From NCBI GenBank assembly GCA_963708455.1, contig CAVPSQ010000010.1, positions 1,116,001-1,180,000 on the forward strand: DNA of 64,000 bases, in the 5' to 3' direction. Numbering within the stretch: the stretch's first letter is position 1; every line of letters starts with the position of its first letter. The translations under genes were made by a program, and so were the position numbers. The notes under the pieces were generated by a model. The model was not told the origin of the DNA. It ran no database searches and saw only the letters and a list, made by a program, of their open reading frames with translations. Below, piece by piece: positions 55,083-63,801 of this stretch. Origin of the DNA: CAIMUS01 sp963708455 (GTDB taxonomy: Bacteria > Pseudomonadota > Gammaproteobacteria > Competibacterales > Competibacteraceae).

Positions 55083-55141
55083 GCTTAACGCTCAAGCTTA
55101 GCCGCCGGCGTCAGCCGGTCGGCTGGATCACCTTGTTAGCA
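55083..55141 (-). other. Integron attC site d (after the small secreted-protein cassette)
   Basis: 59 bp. Minus strand: TGCTAAC AAGGTGATCCAGCC GACCGGC ... GCCGGCGGCTAAGCTTGAGC GTTAAGC. The arms and orientation marker fit the canonical CAAGC/GCTTG L' arrangement. Its R'' TGCTAAC mirrors the cassette start GTTAGCA at 55511-55505. Confidence 0.88.
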
Positions 55142-55149
55142 TGGTAAAT

Positions 55150-55488
55150 TTACTTACCACAAGCCTCGCGCCAAAGATAATAAGCAATTGAGCCATCAAC
55201 TAACGGCGCCATATTGGCATCGGGTTTTGACATGCTCATAGCCTCCAAACTATCTCCAGTGCCAAGGTATTTCACTGTGCCCGCACTACAGTCAAAAAGC
55301 CGCTTGGAGTAGCTTGTTCCGCTTGAACCGACCCGCTTTGTGACTAGAGTTGGATTATTGGTGCTACCACCCCTCTCAAGAATGAAATACTGAGCCTTTG
55401 CGTCGAATGGTATCTGTATCTGCTTCTCTTCCGCAAGTGCTATAGAGCAAGCAAGGAGACCGCACAAGGTAACAGGAAACAACTGCAT
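55150..55488 (-). CDS. Small exported hypothetical protein (cassette gene)
   Basis: 112 residues: signal peptide MQLFPVTLCGLLACSIALAE, mature EEKQIQIPFDAKAQYFILER and PLVDGSIAYYLWREACGK. GGAGGGAG precedes the ATG, which lies just after the cassette core GTTAGCA (55511-55505). No family recognised. Confidence 0.75.
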   Translation of the reverse strand: MQLFPVTLCGLLACSIALAEEKQIQIPFDAKAQYFILERGGSTNNPTLVTKRVGSSGTSYSKRLFDCSAGTVKYLGTGDSLEAMSMSKPDANMAPLVDGSIAYYLWREACGK

Positions 55489-55504
55489 AACTCCCTCCTT
55501 CGAA

Positions 55505-55511
55505 TGCTAAC
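55505..55511 (-). other. Cassette-array right boundary core GTTAGCA
   Basis: GTTAGCA on the minus strand, immediately before the first cassette gene. It pairs with TGCTAAC of attC d. No attI or integrase is seen to the right; 55512-55885 is gene-free and partly AT-rich. Confidence 0.6.
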
Positions 55512-55885
55512 CAGTGATTGAACAGTTCTATTTACCTTTACCACCATCCCCCATCCCCGGTCAAGCAAAAATTCTCGGTTAACAATAGCAGGTTGTCTTC
55601 AACAGTTGTTTTTATGCAATAAATCGATGAGATTTTTTAAATCTTTTTCTATTTCAACATCTTAAACAATGCTGATCAAGCGTCACGGCTTGGTAAGAAC
55701 GCCTACTTCACTACCGCTGGCTGTCTGTTTATCATTACCTATCGCAAGATTAACAGTTTCTGGATAGCATGACATGCTTGCCATCCCCCTGAGCTGGGCC
55801 GTCGGTACGACACATTGCTGGAGCGCAAGGGCATTACCGTTGAGCCTTACCTCCTTTCATCGGTGAGGTCATGAGAAACTGATAC

Positions 55886-55975
55886 GTGGTAAGGACTTCC
55901 CGTCATTTGCTGGACACCCATGTCTGCATCGAGATCGCCCGTGGACGTCTTCCCGGCATGCAAAAACGCATAGCA
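55886..55975 (+). pseudogene. vapC (PIN domain) 5' remnant
   Basis: RHLLDTHVCIEIARGRLPGM is the first strand and helix of a PIN-domain toxin (catalytic Asp in LLDTHV). Similarity ends after QKRIAG. A short frame just upstream (YDTLLERKGITVEPYLLSSV) might be an antitoxin end, but this is uncertain. Confidence 0.5.
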
Positions 55976-56039
55976 GGATTGTCTCACTTATTTCTCCATT
56001 GCATATCCTATTGCCAGGCGCGTTGCCGCACTGTCCACC

Positions 56040-56070
56040 CCAGGATATGCTGGCCACTCGGCGGATTCAT
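56040..56070. repeat. 31-bp repeat, partner at 51531-51561
   Basis: CCAGGATATGCTGGCCACTC and onward, two mismatches from the copy at the head of the conflict cluster. It lies just upstream of the oxoprolinase gene. Confidence 0.6.
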
Positions 56071-56118
56071 TGCGGTGCTGCGCATAGAATTCCTGCTAAC
56101 CACTTCGAGAAACCCGGC

Positions 56119-59100
56119 ATGACCTTGCACACCTCCACCGACGATCGCTGGCAATTCTGGATCGACCGCGGCGGCACCTTCACCAATATCGTCGCCCGTC
56201 GTCCCGATGGTGGCTTGCTGACGCACAAGCTGTTGTCGGATAACCCGGAACACTACCCGGACGCCGCCTTGCAGGGCATCCGCGAGTTGCTGGGCGTTCC
56301 CTCGGACCAGCCTATACCGGCGGAACGGATCGCCGCCGTTAAAATGGGCACCACCGTAGCCACCAACGCCTTGCTGGAACGCAAGGGCGACCGTGTTCTG
56401 CTGCTGATCACCCGCGGCTTCGGAGACGCGCTGCGCATCGCCTATCAAAACCGTCCCGACCTGTTCGCCCTTCATATTGTGCTGCCGGAACTGCTGTACG
56501 AACGCGCCGCGGAGGTCACGGAGCGTTACAGCGCCCACGGCGAAGTACTCGTTCCGCTGGATCTGGACAGCGCCCGCGTCCCGCTCGAAGCAGCCTGGCG
56601 GGACGGCATTCGTTCGGTGGCTATCGTGTTCATGCACGGCTATCGCTATCCCGACCACGAACAGCAGGTCGCCGAACTTGCCCGCCAGATCGGCTATACC
56701 CAGATATCCGTTTCGCACACCGTCAGCCCGCTGCAGAAACTGGTTAGCCGGGGCGACACCACGGTGGTGGACGCCTATCTGTCTCCTATTCTGCGGCGTT
56801 ATGTCGATCGGGTGGCCGGCGCACTGGGCGGCGCCCGTCTGCTGTTCATGCAATCCAACGGTGGACTGGTGGACGCCCGTTTCTTCCAGGGCAAGGACAG
56901 CATCCTGTCCGGACCGGCCGGCGGCATCGTCGGCGCCGTCGCCGTCTGCGCTCAGGCCGGCTACGACCGAATCATTACCTTCGACATGGGCGGCACCTCC
57001 ACCGACGTCGCCCACTACGCCGGGGACTACGAACGCGCGTTCGAGACGCTGGTAGCCGGGGTGCGGATGCGGGCGCCGATGATGCACATCCATACGGTTG
57101 CGGCAGGCGGTGGCTCGCTGTGCCGCTTCGACGGCACCCGCCTGCGAGTGGGACCGGAATCCGCCGGCGCCAATCCGGGGCCAGCCTGTTACCGGCGCGG
57201 CGGACCGCTGGCGGTTACCGACTGCAACGTGCTGCTAGGCAGGCTACAGCCGGCCTTCTTTCCCCAGGTATTCGGCCCCCACCAGGATCAGCCACTGGAC
57301 CGGGAGACGGTGACGGCGGCATTCGCCGCGCTGGCGCAGCAGATTGCCGCCGCCGGCCATGCTCCCCTATCGCCTGAAGTTATCGCCGCCGGGTTTCTCA
57401 AGATCGCCGTGGAGAACATGGCTAACGCCATCAAAAAGATCTCCACCCAGCGCGGTTACGACGTGACCGGCTATACGCTGTGCTGCTTCGGCGGCGCCGG
57501 CGGTCAGCATGCCTGCGGCGTGGCGGATGCGCTGGGCATGCAGCGGATTTTCATCCATCCTCTGGCCGGTGTACTGTCCGCCTACGGCATGGGGCTGGCG
57601 GACGTGCGCGCGCTCCGCGAACGGGCGGTAGAGGCGCCGCTAAGCGACGCCTCAATGCCGCAGGTGCAGGCGGCGTTGCAGCAATTGCAAACCGAAGGCA
57701 GAGAAGAGCTGCGACGGCAGGGGGTCGAAGGCGCCATCCAGACGGTCTGGAAAGTCCATCTACGCTATGAAGGCAGCGATACGATGCTGCCCGTGGAATT
57801 CGGCGCTATCCCCCAACTGCTGCAACGTTTCGAGCAGGCTCACCGCCAACGCTACGGTTTTACCCTGCCCGCCAAGCGCCTGATCGTCGAAGCAGTGACA
57901 GCGGAAGCCATCGCCGCCACCGGCCAGGTTCAGGAACGGGTGGAGACGCCGGCCCGTACCGGCCCGTTGCAACCGCTCGCCACCGTGGCCATGTACGCCG
58001 GCGGCCATTACCAGCCGACGCCGGTCTATCGGCGCGCCCAGCTCTGCCCTGGGGATAGCATCGACGGTCCGGCGATGGTGATCGAAACCGGCGCCACCAC
58101 CGTGGTGGAACCGGGCTGGCGGGCGGCAGCGACCGCTGCGAACCATTTGATTTTGACGCGCGTCAGCCCGGCACCGGTAAGGCAGGCGGTCGGCGCCGCC
58201 GTGGACCCGGTGATGCTGGAAATCTTCAATAATCTGTTCATGTCCATCGCTGAACAGATGGGCGTGACGCTGGCGAACACCGCCAGTTCGGTGAACATCA
58301 AGGAACGGCTGGACTTTTCCTGCGCCCTGTTCGACCGGGCCGGTCAACTGATCGCCAACGCGCCTCATATACCGGTGCATCTCGGCTCCATGAGCGAATC
58401 GGTGCAGACCGTCAGGCGCCGCAATGCCGGTCGCATGCAACCCGGCGACGTTTACGTGCTCAACACGCCCTACGACGGCGGCACCCACCTGCCGGACGTG
58501 ACGGCGATCACGCCTGTGTTCGACGAGGCGGGTGAGGTGATTCTGTTTTACGTCGGCTCGCGCGGCCACCATGCCGATATCGGTGGGATTACGCCTGGCT
58601 CCATGCCACCGTTCAGCACCACGATCGAAGAGGAAGGCGTACTGCTGGATAACTTCAAGCTGGTCGCACAAGGCCGGTTGCTCGAACAGGAACTGCTGCA
58701 ACGGCTGACCGCCGCGCCCTATCCCGCCCGTGACCCCCACCAGAATCTGGCCGATCTGCAAGCACAAATCGCCGCCAACGAAAAAGGCGTACAGGAACTG
58801 CGGCGGATGGTGGCCCACTATGGTCTGGAGGTGGTGAACGCTTACATGCAGCACGTGCAGGATAACGCCGCGGAGCAGGTGCGGCGGGTGGTGGAGCAGC
58901 TGCGGGACGGCGCCTTCAGTTACGCCCTGGACGATGGCAGTACGATCCGGGTCGCCATCCGCAGCGACCGAACCCAGCGCGCCGTGACCGTGGATTTCAC
59001 CGGCACGGCGCCGCAGCAGTCCGGCAATTGCAATGCCCCGACGGCGGTCTGTAAAGCGGCGGTGCTCTATGTGTTCCGCACCCTGGTGGACGACGCCATT

Positions 59101-59757
59101 CCCTTGAACGCCGGCTGCCTGAAGCCCATCGAGATCGTCATCCCCCCCGGCTGTCTACTCGATCCCCGCTATCCGGCGGCGGTGGTGGCGGGCAATGTGG
59201 AAACCTCGCAATGCATCACCGATGCGCTATACGGGGTGTTGGGCGTCATGGCCGCGTCGCAGGGCACGATGAACAATTTCACCTTCGGCAACGAGCGTTA
59301 TCAGTATTACGAAACAATCTGCGGCGGCAGCGGCGCCGGGCCGGGCTTCGCCGGCACGGCGGCGGTGCACACCCACATGACCAACTCCCGGCTGACCGAC
59401 CCGGAAGTGTTGGAGTGGCGTTTCCCGGTGATCGTGGAGGAGTTCCGCATTCGTCGGGGTAGCGGCGGTGACGGCCGCTGGCGCGGCGGCGACGGCGCCG
59501 TGCGGCGGATTCGTTTCCACGAGGCCATGCACGCCGCTATTCTCTCCAATCACCGGCGGGTAGCTCCCTATGGCTTGGCCGGCGGCGAACCGGGGCAGGT
59601 AGGGCGCAACGCCGTGGAGCGGGCCGATGGACGGGTGGAGGAACTGCCGGGCGCGGCCAGCGTCGCGCTGCAGCCCGGCGATGTGTTCGTGATCGAAACG
59701 CCGGGTGGCGGCGGCTATGGCGACCCGTCCCAGCGGTTGCCTGCCCCATCCGGGTGA
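56119..59757 (+). CDS. Fused hydantoinase A/B-type 5-oxoprolinase
   Basis: About 1212 residues from ATG 56119 (MTLHTSTDDRWQFWIDRGGT). HyuA half: DRGGTFTNIVARRPDGG, KMGTTVATNALLERKGDR, ITFDMGGTSTDVAHYAG. HyuB half from about residue 695: DPVMLEIFNNLFMSIAEQMG, TPYDGGTHLPDVTAITP, SGAGPGFAGTAAVHTHMTNS. A single fused chain is the architecture of ATP-dependent 5-oxoprolinase, which opens 5-oxoproline to glutamate. Substrate could also be a hydantoin. No clear ribosome binding site. Confidence 0.92.
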   Translation: MTLHTSTDDRWQFWIDRGGTFTNIVARRPDGGLLTHKLLSDNPEHYPDAALQGIRELLGVPSDQPIPAERIAAVKMGTTVATNALLERKGDRVLLLITRGFGDALRIAYQNRPDLFALHIVLPELLYERAAEVTERYSAHGEVLVPLDLDSARVPLEAAWRDGIRSVAIVFMHGYRYPDHEQQVAELARQIGYTQISVSHTVSPLQKLVSRGDTTVVDAYLSPILRRYVDRVAGALGGARLLFMQSNGGLVDARFFQGKDSILSGPAGGIVGAVAVCAQAGYDRIITFDMGGTSTDVAHYAGDYERAFETLVAGVRMRAPMMHIHTVAAGGGSLCRFDGTRLRVGPESAGANPGPACYRRGGPLAVTDCNVLLGRLQPAFFPQVFGPHQDQPLDRETVTAAFAALAQQIAAAGHAPLSPEVIAAGFLKIAVENMANAIKKISTQRGYDVTGYTLCCFGGAGGQHACGVADALGMQRIFIHPLAGVLSAYGMGLADVRALRERAVEAPLSDASMPQVQAALQQLQTEGREELRRQGVEGAIQTVWKVHLRYEGSDTMLPVEFGAIPQLLQRFEQAHRQRYGFTLPAKRLIVEAVTAEAIAATGQVQERVETPARTGPLQPLATVAMYAGGHYQPTPVYRRAQLCPGDSIDGPAMVIETGATTVVEPGWRAAATAANHLILTRVSPAPVRQAVGAAVDPVMLEIFNNLFMSIAEQMGVTLANTASSVNIKERLDFSCALFDRAGQLIANAPHIPVHLGSMSESVQTVRRRNAGRMQPGDVYVLNTPYDGGTHLPDVTAITPVFDEAGEVILFYVGSRGHHADIGGITPGSMPPFSTTIEEEGVLLDNFKLVAQGRLLEQELLQRLTAAPYPARDPHQNLADLQAQIAANEKGVQELRRMVAHYGLEVVNAYMQHVQDNAAEQVRRVVEQLRDGAFSYALDDGSTIRVAIRSDRTQRAVTVDFTGTAPQQSGNCNAPTAVCKAAVLYVFRTLVDDAIPLNAGCLKPIEIVIPPGCLLDPRYPAAVVAGNVETSQCITDALYGVLGVMAASQGTMNNFTFGNERYQYYETICGGSGAGPGFAGTAAVHTHMTNSRLTDPEVLEWRFPVIVEEFRIRRGSGGDGRWRGGDGAVRRIRFHEAMHAAILSNHRRVAPYGLAGGEPGQVGRNAVERADGRVEELPGAASVALQPGDVFVIETPGGGGYGDPSQRLPAPSG

Positions 59758-59776
59758 ACGCCGGCGGGAGCCGGTT

Positions 59777-60379
59777 TCACAAATAACCGGCAATCGCTGC
59801 CAACAGCCGCTCGTGAGAATCGGTGTGGAGAAAGCGATTGATGATATAACTCCGCCAGCCCTCGTCTTCCCGACAGACCATCGCCATGATCAGGCCGGTA
59901 TGCTCGCCGCCTTCGACGGACAGCTCGACCCGGTCGATTTCCTCGTCACCGATAGCGTCCACCAGCACGCAGAACGCATGCGGGATGGCGGCGAAAGGTT
60001 CTTTCTCCGGGCTGGTGACGATAAAGACCAGCGTCTGCACCGTCGGATGGACCTGCTGCAGATCGACGCTAATCCGTTCGTTTTCCGTATCAGGGCCACC
60101 GCCGCCGCTGTTGTCGTCGCCGCTATGGGTAACCGCAGCGTCGCGGCTCGACAACTGCTCATACCAGACCTGATCCACCAGCTTGCCCGAGCGGTTGAAC
60201 AGCAGACAGGCAACATCCAGATCAATATCCACTTCCTTGATACCGCCGCCGAAGCCCAGGAATCCCGGCGATTCCACTTTTTTCCTGCACCAGCCAACCC
60301 CCATGAAGACATCGGTCAGGCTGTAACCTATTTCCTGGTTGCGACTCTTCGATAGTTCGTCTTGCAGGTCGATAGACAT
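59777..60379 (-). CDS. TerD-family stress protein
   Basis: 200 residues from ATG 60379 with GGGAGGA upstream (MSIDLQDELSKSRNQEIGYS). VDIDLDVACLLFNRSGKLVD, HSGDDNSGGGG and ISVDLQQVHPTVQTLVFIVT are TerD calcium-binding and core motifs. Usually in tellurite/stress clusters; here it stands alone, converging with the oxoprolinase. 60392-60687 upstream holds no gene. Confidence 0.85.
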   Translation of the reverse strand: MSIDLQDELSKSRNQEIGYSLTDVFMGVGWCRKKVESPGFLGFGGGIKEVDIDLDVACLLFNRSGKLVDQVWYEQLSSRDAAVTHSGDDNSGGGGPDTENERISVDLQQVHPTVQTLVFIVTSPEKEPFAAIPHAFCVLVDAIGDEEIDRVELSVEGGEHTGLIMAMVCREDEGWRSYIINRFLHTDSHERLLAAIAGYL

Positions 60380-60687
60380 GAATCCTCCCATTAACTGTAG
60401 CGCCGAAGTTAGGCCCTGCCGAGGAGTGGCCGCCTGCTATTGTCTGGACCGGCTCCAGGCATCCCCTGTAAGTCGGCAAATTAAATCACCGCTTAGCTTA
60501 CCGGTGCAATTATAAAGCGTCCGGGTTGGGACTTGCGGCAAAGCTTCGGGTTACGCTGCGCCAATTCGATTTTGCATCCGGCGGGCGGCGGTCGCCGGCC
60601 AGGCGGGAAACGGTACGATCGCCTGACCACGGGGGATGCGCGGTCCTGCATCCTCCGTCGGGTAAAGGCGCAGACGCTGGACCGTTC

Positions 60688-61767
60688 TCAGAGCTTCTGC
60701 GTGTACATGAAGTTGGCGAAGGTCCCTTCGGCAATCCGGAACCACTGGTATTCCTCGGAGCGGAATTTCTTCCAGGGCTCATAAATGGTCTTGAAGGCGG
60801 GGTTCTTGCGGGCCTCTTCGTCATACAGTTCGTGGGTCGCTTTGAAGGCAGCCTCCAGCACATCCTTTGGATAAGGCAACAGCTTCGCCCCTTCGCGAAT
60901 CAGCCGGGACATGGCCACCGGATTTTTAGCGTCGTAGTCAGCCAGCATCAGCACATTGGCCTCCGCCGCGGCGACCTCGAAGGCGTCCTTATAGAGCTGA
61001 GGCAGCTTTTCCCACTCCTTGCTGTTGACATAAAAAGACAGAGTGGGACCACCTTCCCACCAGCCAGGAAAGTAATAATACGGAGCGGCTTTGTAAAAAC
61101 CGAGTTTTTCATCATCGTAAGGGCCGACCCATTCGGCGGCGTCGATGACGCCTTTCTCGAGCGCCGGATAGATTTCACCGCCGGCCAATTGCTGCGGCAC
61201 CGCGCCGAGGCGCGCCATGACTTCGCCGCCGAGGCCGGCGATGCGCATTTTTAGCCCCTTCAAATCGTCAATGCTCTTGATTTCCTTGCGAAACCAGCCG
61301 CCCATCTGGGCACCGGTATTGCCACCCGGGAAGTTGATAACGCCGTATTCCTTGAAAAAATTGCGCATGAGACCCAAACCGCCGCCGTAATACAGCCAGG
61401 CGTTCTGCTGCCGGGCGGTGAGACCGAACGGCACGGCACAATCGAAGGCGAACGCTTTGTTCTTGCCGACGTAGTAATAGCTCGCCGTATGGCCGCACTC
61501 AACAGTGCCCTGCTGACAGGCGTCCAGCACCTGCAGGCCAGGCACAATCTCCCCGGCGGCGAACACCCGGATTTCGAATTTGCCGCCAGTCAGAGCGCCG
61601 ACTCGTTTAGCAAGCACTTCCGCCGCGCCATAAATCGTATCCAGGCTCTTAGGGAAGCTGGACGCCATCCGCCATTTGACGGACGGCTCGGATTGGGCGA
61701 CGGCCGGTGCGCCGAAGGTAGCAGCGGCCGCGAGACCCGCGGTCTGTAAGAATTTACGTCTTTCCAT
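60688..61767 (-). CDS. TRAP substrate-binding protein with Tat-type signal
   Basis: 359 residues from ATG 61767. Twin-arginine leader MERRKFLQTAGLAAAATFGA. Mature VKWRMASSFPKSLDTIYGAA, MGGWFRKEIKSIDDLKGLKM, KGVIDAAEWVGPYDDEKLGF: the DctP7-like group that binds 2-oxo or lactate-type acids. No DctQ/M gene is adjacent, so it is an orphan binding protein or its permease lies elsewhere. Confidence 0.9.
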   Translation of the reverse strand: MERRKFLQTAGLAAAATFGAPAVAQSEPSVKWRMASSFPKSLDTIYGAAEVLAKRVGALTGGKFEIRVFAAGEIVPGLQVLDACQQGTVECGHTASYYYVGKNKAFAFDCAVPFGLTARQQNAWLYYGGGLGLMRNFFKEYGVINFPGGNTGAQMGGWFRKEIKSIDDLKGLKMRIAGLGGEVMARLGAVPQQLAGGEIYPALEKGVIDAAEWVGPYDDEKLGFYKAAPYYYFPGWWEGGPTLSFYVNSKEWEKLPQLYKDAFEVAAAEANVLMLADYDAKNPVAMSRLIREGAKLLPYPKDVLEAAFKATHELYDEEARKNPAFKTIYEPWKKFRSEEYQWFRIAEGTFANFMYTQKL

Positions 61768-61966
61768 ATCTGTGCACCTGAGCTGTTCTTGTCGAAACAC
61801 GTTAGTGGTGGTGGAGGTGGTCTGGCGACCTGACAGTAAATTAGCATAATCAATCGTCGTCTGGCGCATTACGCGGCCCATCCCGCCGGTGCCGACACCA
61901 CTCCGCGTATGCTATGGTAGCAGAAGCCGGCTCTCCGGCGAGTTATAGAGACGATAAGGCAAAGGC

Positions 61967-62359
61967 ATGGGCGTCTATAGCTTTGTGGCGATCGGCAGCG
62001 GCGCCGCTCTGGGCGCCTGGCTGCGCTGGGGGCTGGGCATCCTGTTGAATCCGGTATTTCCGACCCTGCCATTGGGCACGCTGGCCGCCAATCTGGTGGG
62101 CGGCTATCTGATGGGCATGGTGATGGAGTTGATGCAATACACCACCCTGTCGCCAGAACTGCGGCTGGCGCTCACCACTGGTTTCCTGGGCGGCCTGACC
62201 ACTTTCTCCACCTTCTCGGCGGAAACCGTCACTTTACTGCTGCGGCGTGAGTATCCGTGGGCTGTAGTGGCCATTCTGAGCCATGTGCTAGGCTCGCTCG
62301 CCATGACCTTGTTGGGAATCGGCGCTATGCAGTTGCTGGCTGCGCGGGGGCAATCATGA
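61967..62359 (+). CDS. crcB: Fluoride ion channel CrcB (Fluc)
   Basis: 130 residues, four membrane helices. GSGAALGAWLRWGLG, GTLAANLVGGYLMGMVMELM and TGFLGGLTTFSTFSAETVTL (the Fluc TTFSTF pore track) are present. Exports fluoride. Followed by DUF190 with a 4-bp overlap. No fluoride riboswitch could be recognised in the 84-bp leader. Confidence 0.93.
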   Translation: MGVYSFVAIGSGAALGAWLRWGLGILLNPVFPTLPLGTLAANLVGGYLMGMVMELMQYTTLSPELRLALTTGFLGGLTTFSTFSAETVTLLLRREYPWAVVAILSHVLGSLAMTLLGIGAMQLLAARGQS

Positions 62360-62676
62360 AGGGGAGCTGTTTGAAATTTTATATTCATGAGAACCGCCGG
62401 CACCACGGCATTCTACTGTACGAATGGCTGCTGGAACGGGCCCGACAGTTGGGCATTCAGGGCGGTTCGGCATTCCGCGCCGTCGCCGGTTATGGCCGTC
62501 ACGGTGTCCTGCACGAAGCCCATTTTTTCGAGCTGGCGGGCGATTTGCCTATCGAGGTGCAATTCTTCGTCAGCGAGGACGAGGCAGGGCAGTTACTGGA
62601 CCTGGTTCGGCTGGAGAAAATTCAGGTATTTTATGCCCTGTTCGAAGCGGATTATGGAATCCTCAACGGTGCCTGA
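62356..62676 (+). CDS. DUF190 family protein
   Basis: 106 residues: LKFYIHENRRHHGILLYEWL, FRAVAGYGRHGVLHEAHFFE and LPIEVQFFVSEDEAGQLLDL. PII-like small protein regularly found after crcB. Starts inside the crcB stop (ATGA). Confidence 0.9.
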   Translation: MKGSCLKFYIHENRRHHGILLYEWLLERARQLGIQGGSAFRAVAGYGRHGVLHEAHFFELAGDLPIEVQFFVSEDEAGQLLDLVRLEKIQVFYALFEADYGILNGA

Positions 62677-62813
62677 TCGCTATCTCCTGAATGATAATCG
62701 GGTTCGGGGGAACCGACGGCGGGAACGGCGCGAGCCGGCTCAAGGGAACCGCAACAGCATGGCTCCCCTGAGCCAGGGCAGAAATCACAATAAACGCTTA
62801 CCGAATAGAGTGA

Positions 62814-63281
62814 CTACTTGTAATAACCGACGCCGCAGAGCTGATCTTTGACTTTGGTGTAGTAAGTCGACTTGGCTACAGGCTCGGTCCCGCCCGGCCG
62901 TGGCCACAGGTAATCGATTTCCTTAATCTGTCCTTCGGCAGCCGACTTATACATTTCTTCGCCAATCGGTTTGCCCGTCTTGTCCTTGAGATTCTTCAGG
63001 CTCTGCTGGCCGACCAACTCGGGTTTGGCACCGTTAGCGCTAAAATTGCCGTCTGGACCACCACAGAAAACGTACAGATCCTTTTCCTTGAAACCGCCTT
63101 CGCCCTTGGTGAACATCCCCAGCGCTTTTGTTTCGTCCTGCTTAATGGCGGCAACGGCCTTATCGAGCATCGCTTTGGCTTCCGCCGCCGTGCCGGATTC
63201 CGCGGCCATAACCAGCGAACCCAACAACAACAGGACGGATCCAAGCAGACAGGCTTGCAACTTATACAGGGATGACAGCAT
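62814..63281 (-). CDS. Exported Cache-like sensor-domain protein
   Basis: 155 residues with a signal peptide (MLSSLYKLQACLLGSVLLLL, cleavage near VMAAE). The mature domain has AKAMLDKAVAAIKQDETKAL, DLYVFCGGPDGNFSANGA and PVAKSTYYTKVKDQLCGVGY, like a free-standing single-Cache domain. Probably a periplasmic ligand-binding protein. 63282-63542 has no gene. Confidence 0.8.
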   Translation of the reverse strand: MLSSLYKLQACLLGSVLLLLGSLVMAAESGTAAEAKAMLDKAVAAIKQDETKALGMFTKGEGGFKEKDLYVFCGGPDGNFSANGAKPELVGQQSLKNLKDKTGKPIGEEMYKSAAEGQIKEIDYLWPRPGGTEPVAKSTYYTKVKDQLCGVGYYK

Positions 63282-63542
63282 GGAATTTCCCCCAGCAGTG
63301 GTAACTTTTAGAATTGCGCCTTGGTCGCAGGCTCAGCGAGGCTGGACCAGGCAAAAAGCAGGTTAATCGTCACAACAAGACGCTGTCAAGCTGCGGCAGC
63401 AGATAGGACGTAAGGTGAGGTACGAATCGCGTCGTGCCCAGGGAACTACGGGGCCCGCAGGTCGGAATAAGTGAGTGTTTCTGGCTGGTTGCCAGCCTCT
63501 TACCGAGGCAGGGAAACCGTGAATCCCGACGCTTGCTGCGGG

Positions 63543-63618
63543 TGGCGTCCCCAAGGGGAGTCGAACCCCTGTTGCCGCCGTGAAAGGGCGATGTCCTAGG
63601 CCTCTAGACGATGGGGAC
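63543..63618 (-). tRNA. tRNA-Glu (anticodon TTC)
   Basis: Minus strand GTCCCCATCGTCTAGAGGCC ... anticodon loop CCTTTCACG (TTC) ... T-arm AGGGGTTCGACTCCCCT ... GGGGACG with CCA encoded. All four arms pair. Confidence 0.96.
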
Positions 63619-63673
63619 AGGATGATGCGGGCAACAAAAAACCGGTCTGTCAGGATTCCCGGCTGCGATGAGG

Positions 63674-63749
63674 TGGTGGAGCCAGGCGGGATCGAACCGC
63701 CGACCTCCTGCATGCCATGCAGGCGCTCTCCCAGCTGAGCTATGGCCCC
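63674..63749 (-). tRNA. tRNA-Ala (anticodon GGC)
   Basis: Minus strand GGGGCCATAGCTCAGCTGGG ... anticodon arm CCTGCATGGCATGCAGG (GGC) ... T-arm GGCGGTTCGATCCCGCC ... TGGCTCC-A with CCA encoded. Lies between tRNA-Glu and gltX on the same strand. Confidence 0.96.
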
Positions 63750-63801
63750 CCCAAGCGAGACGCGCAATTTAAGTCACCGATCACTGGTTGTCAACGCTTT
63801 T

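Noticed and set aside
55512..55885. attI site or integrase start to the right of the cassette array
   Set aside because: No ORF with tyrosine-recombinase motifs and no recognisable attI; the stretch appears gene-free.
61883..61966. Fluoride riboswitch before crcB
   Set aside because: I could not find the conserved crcB-motif helices in the 84-bp leader; a covariance search would be decisive.
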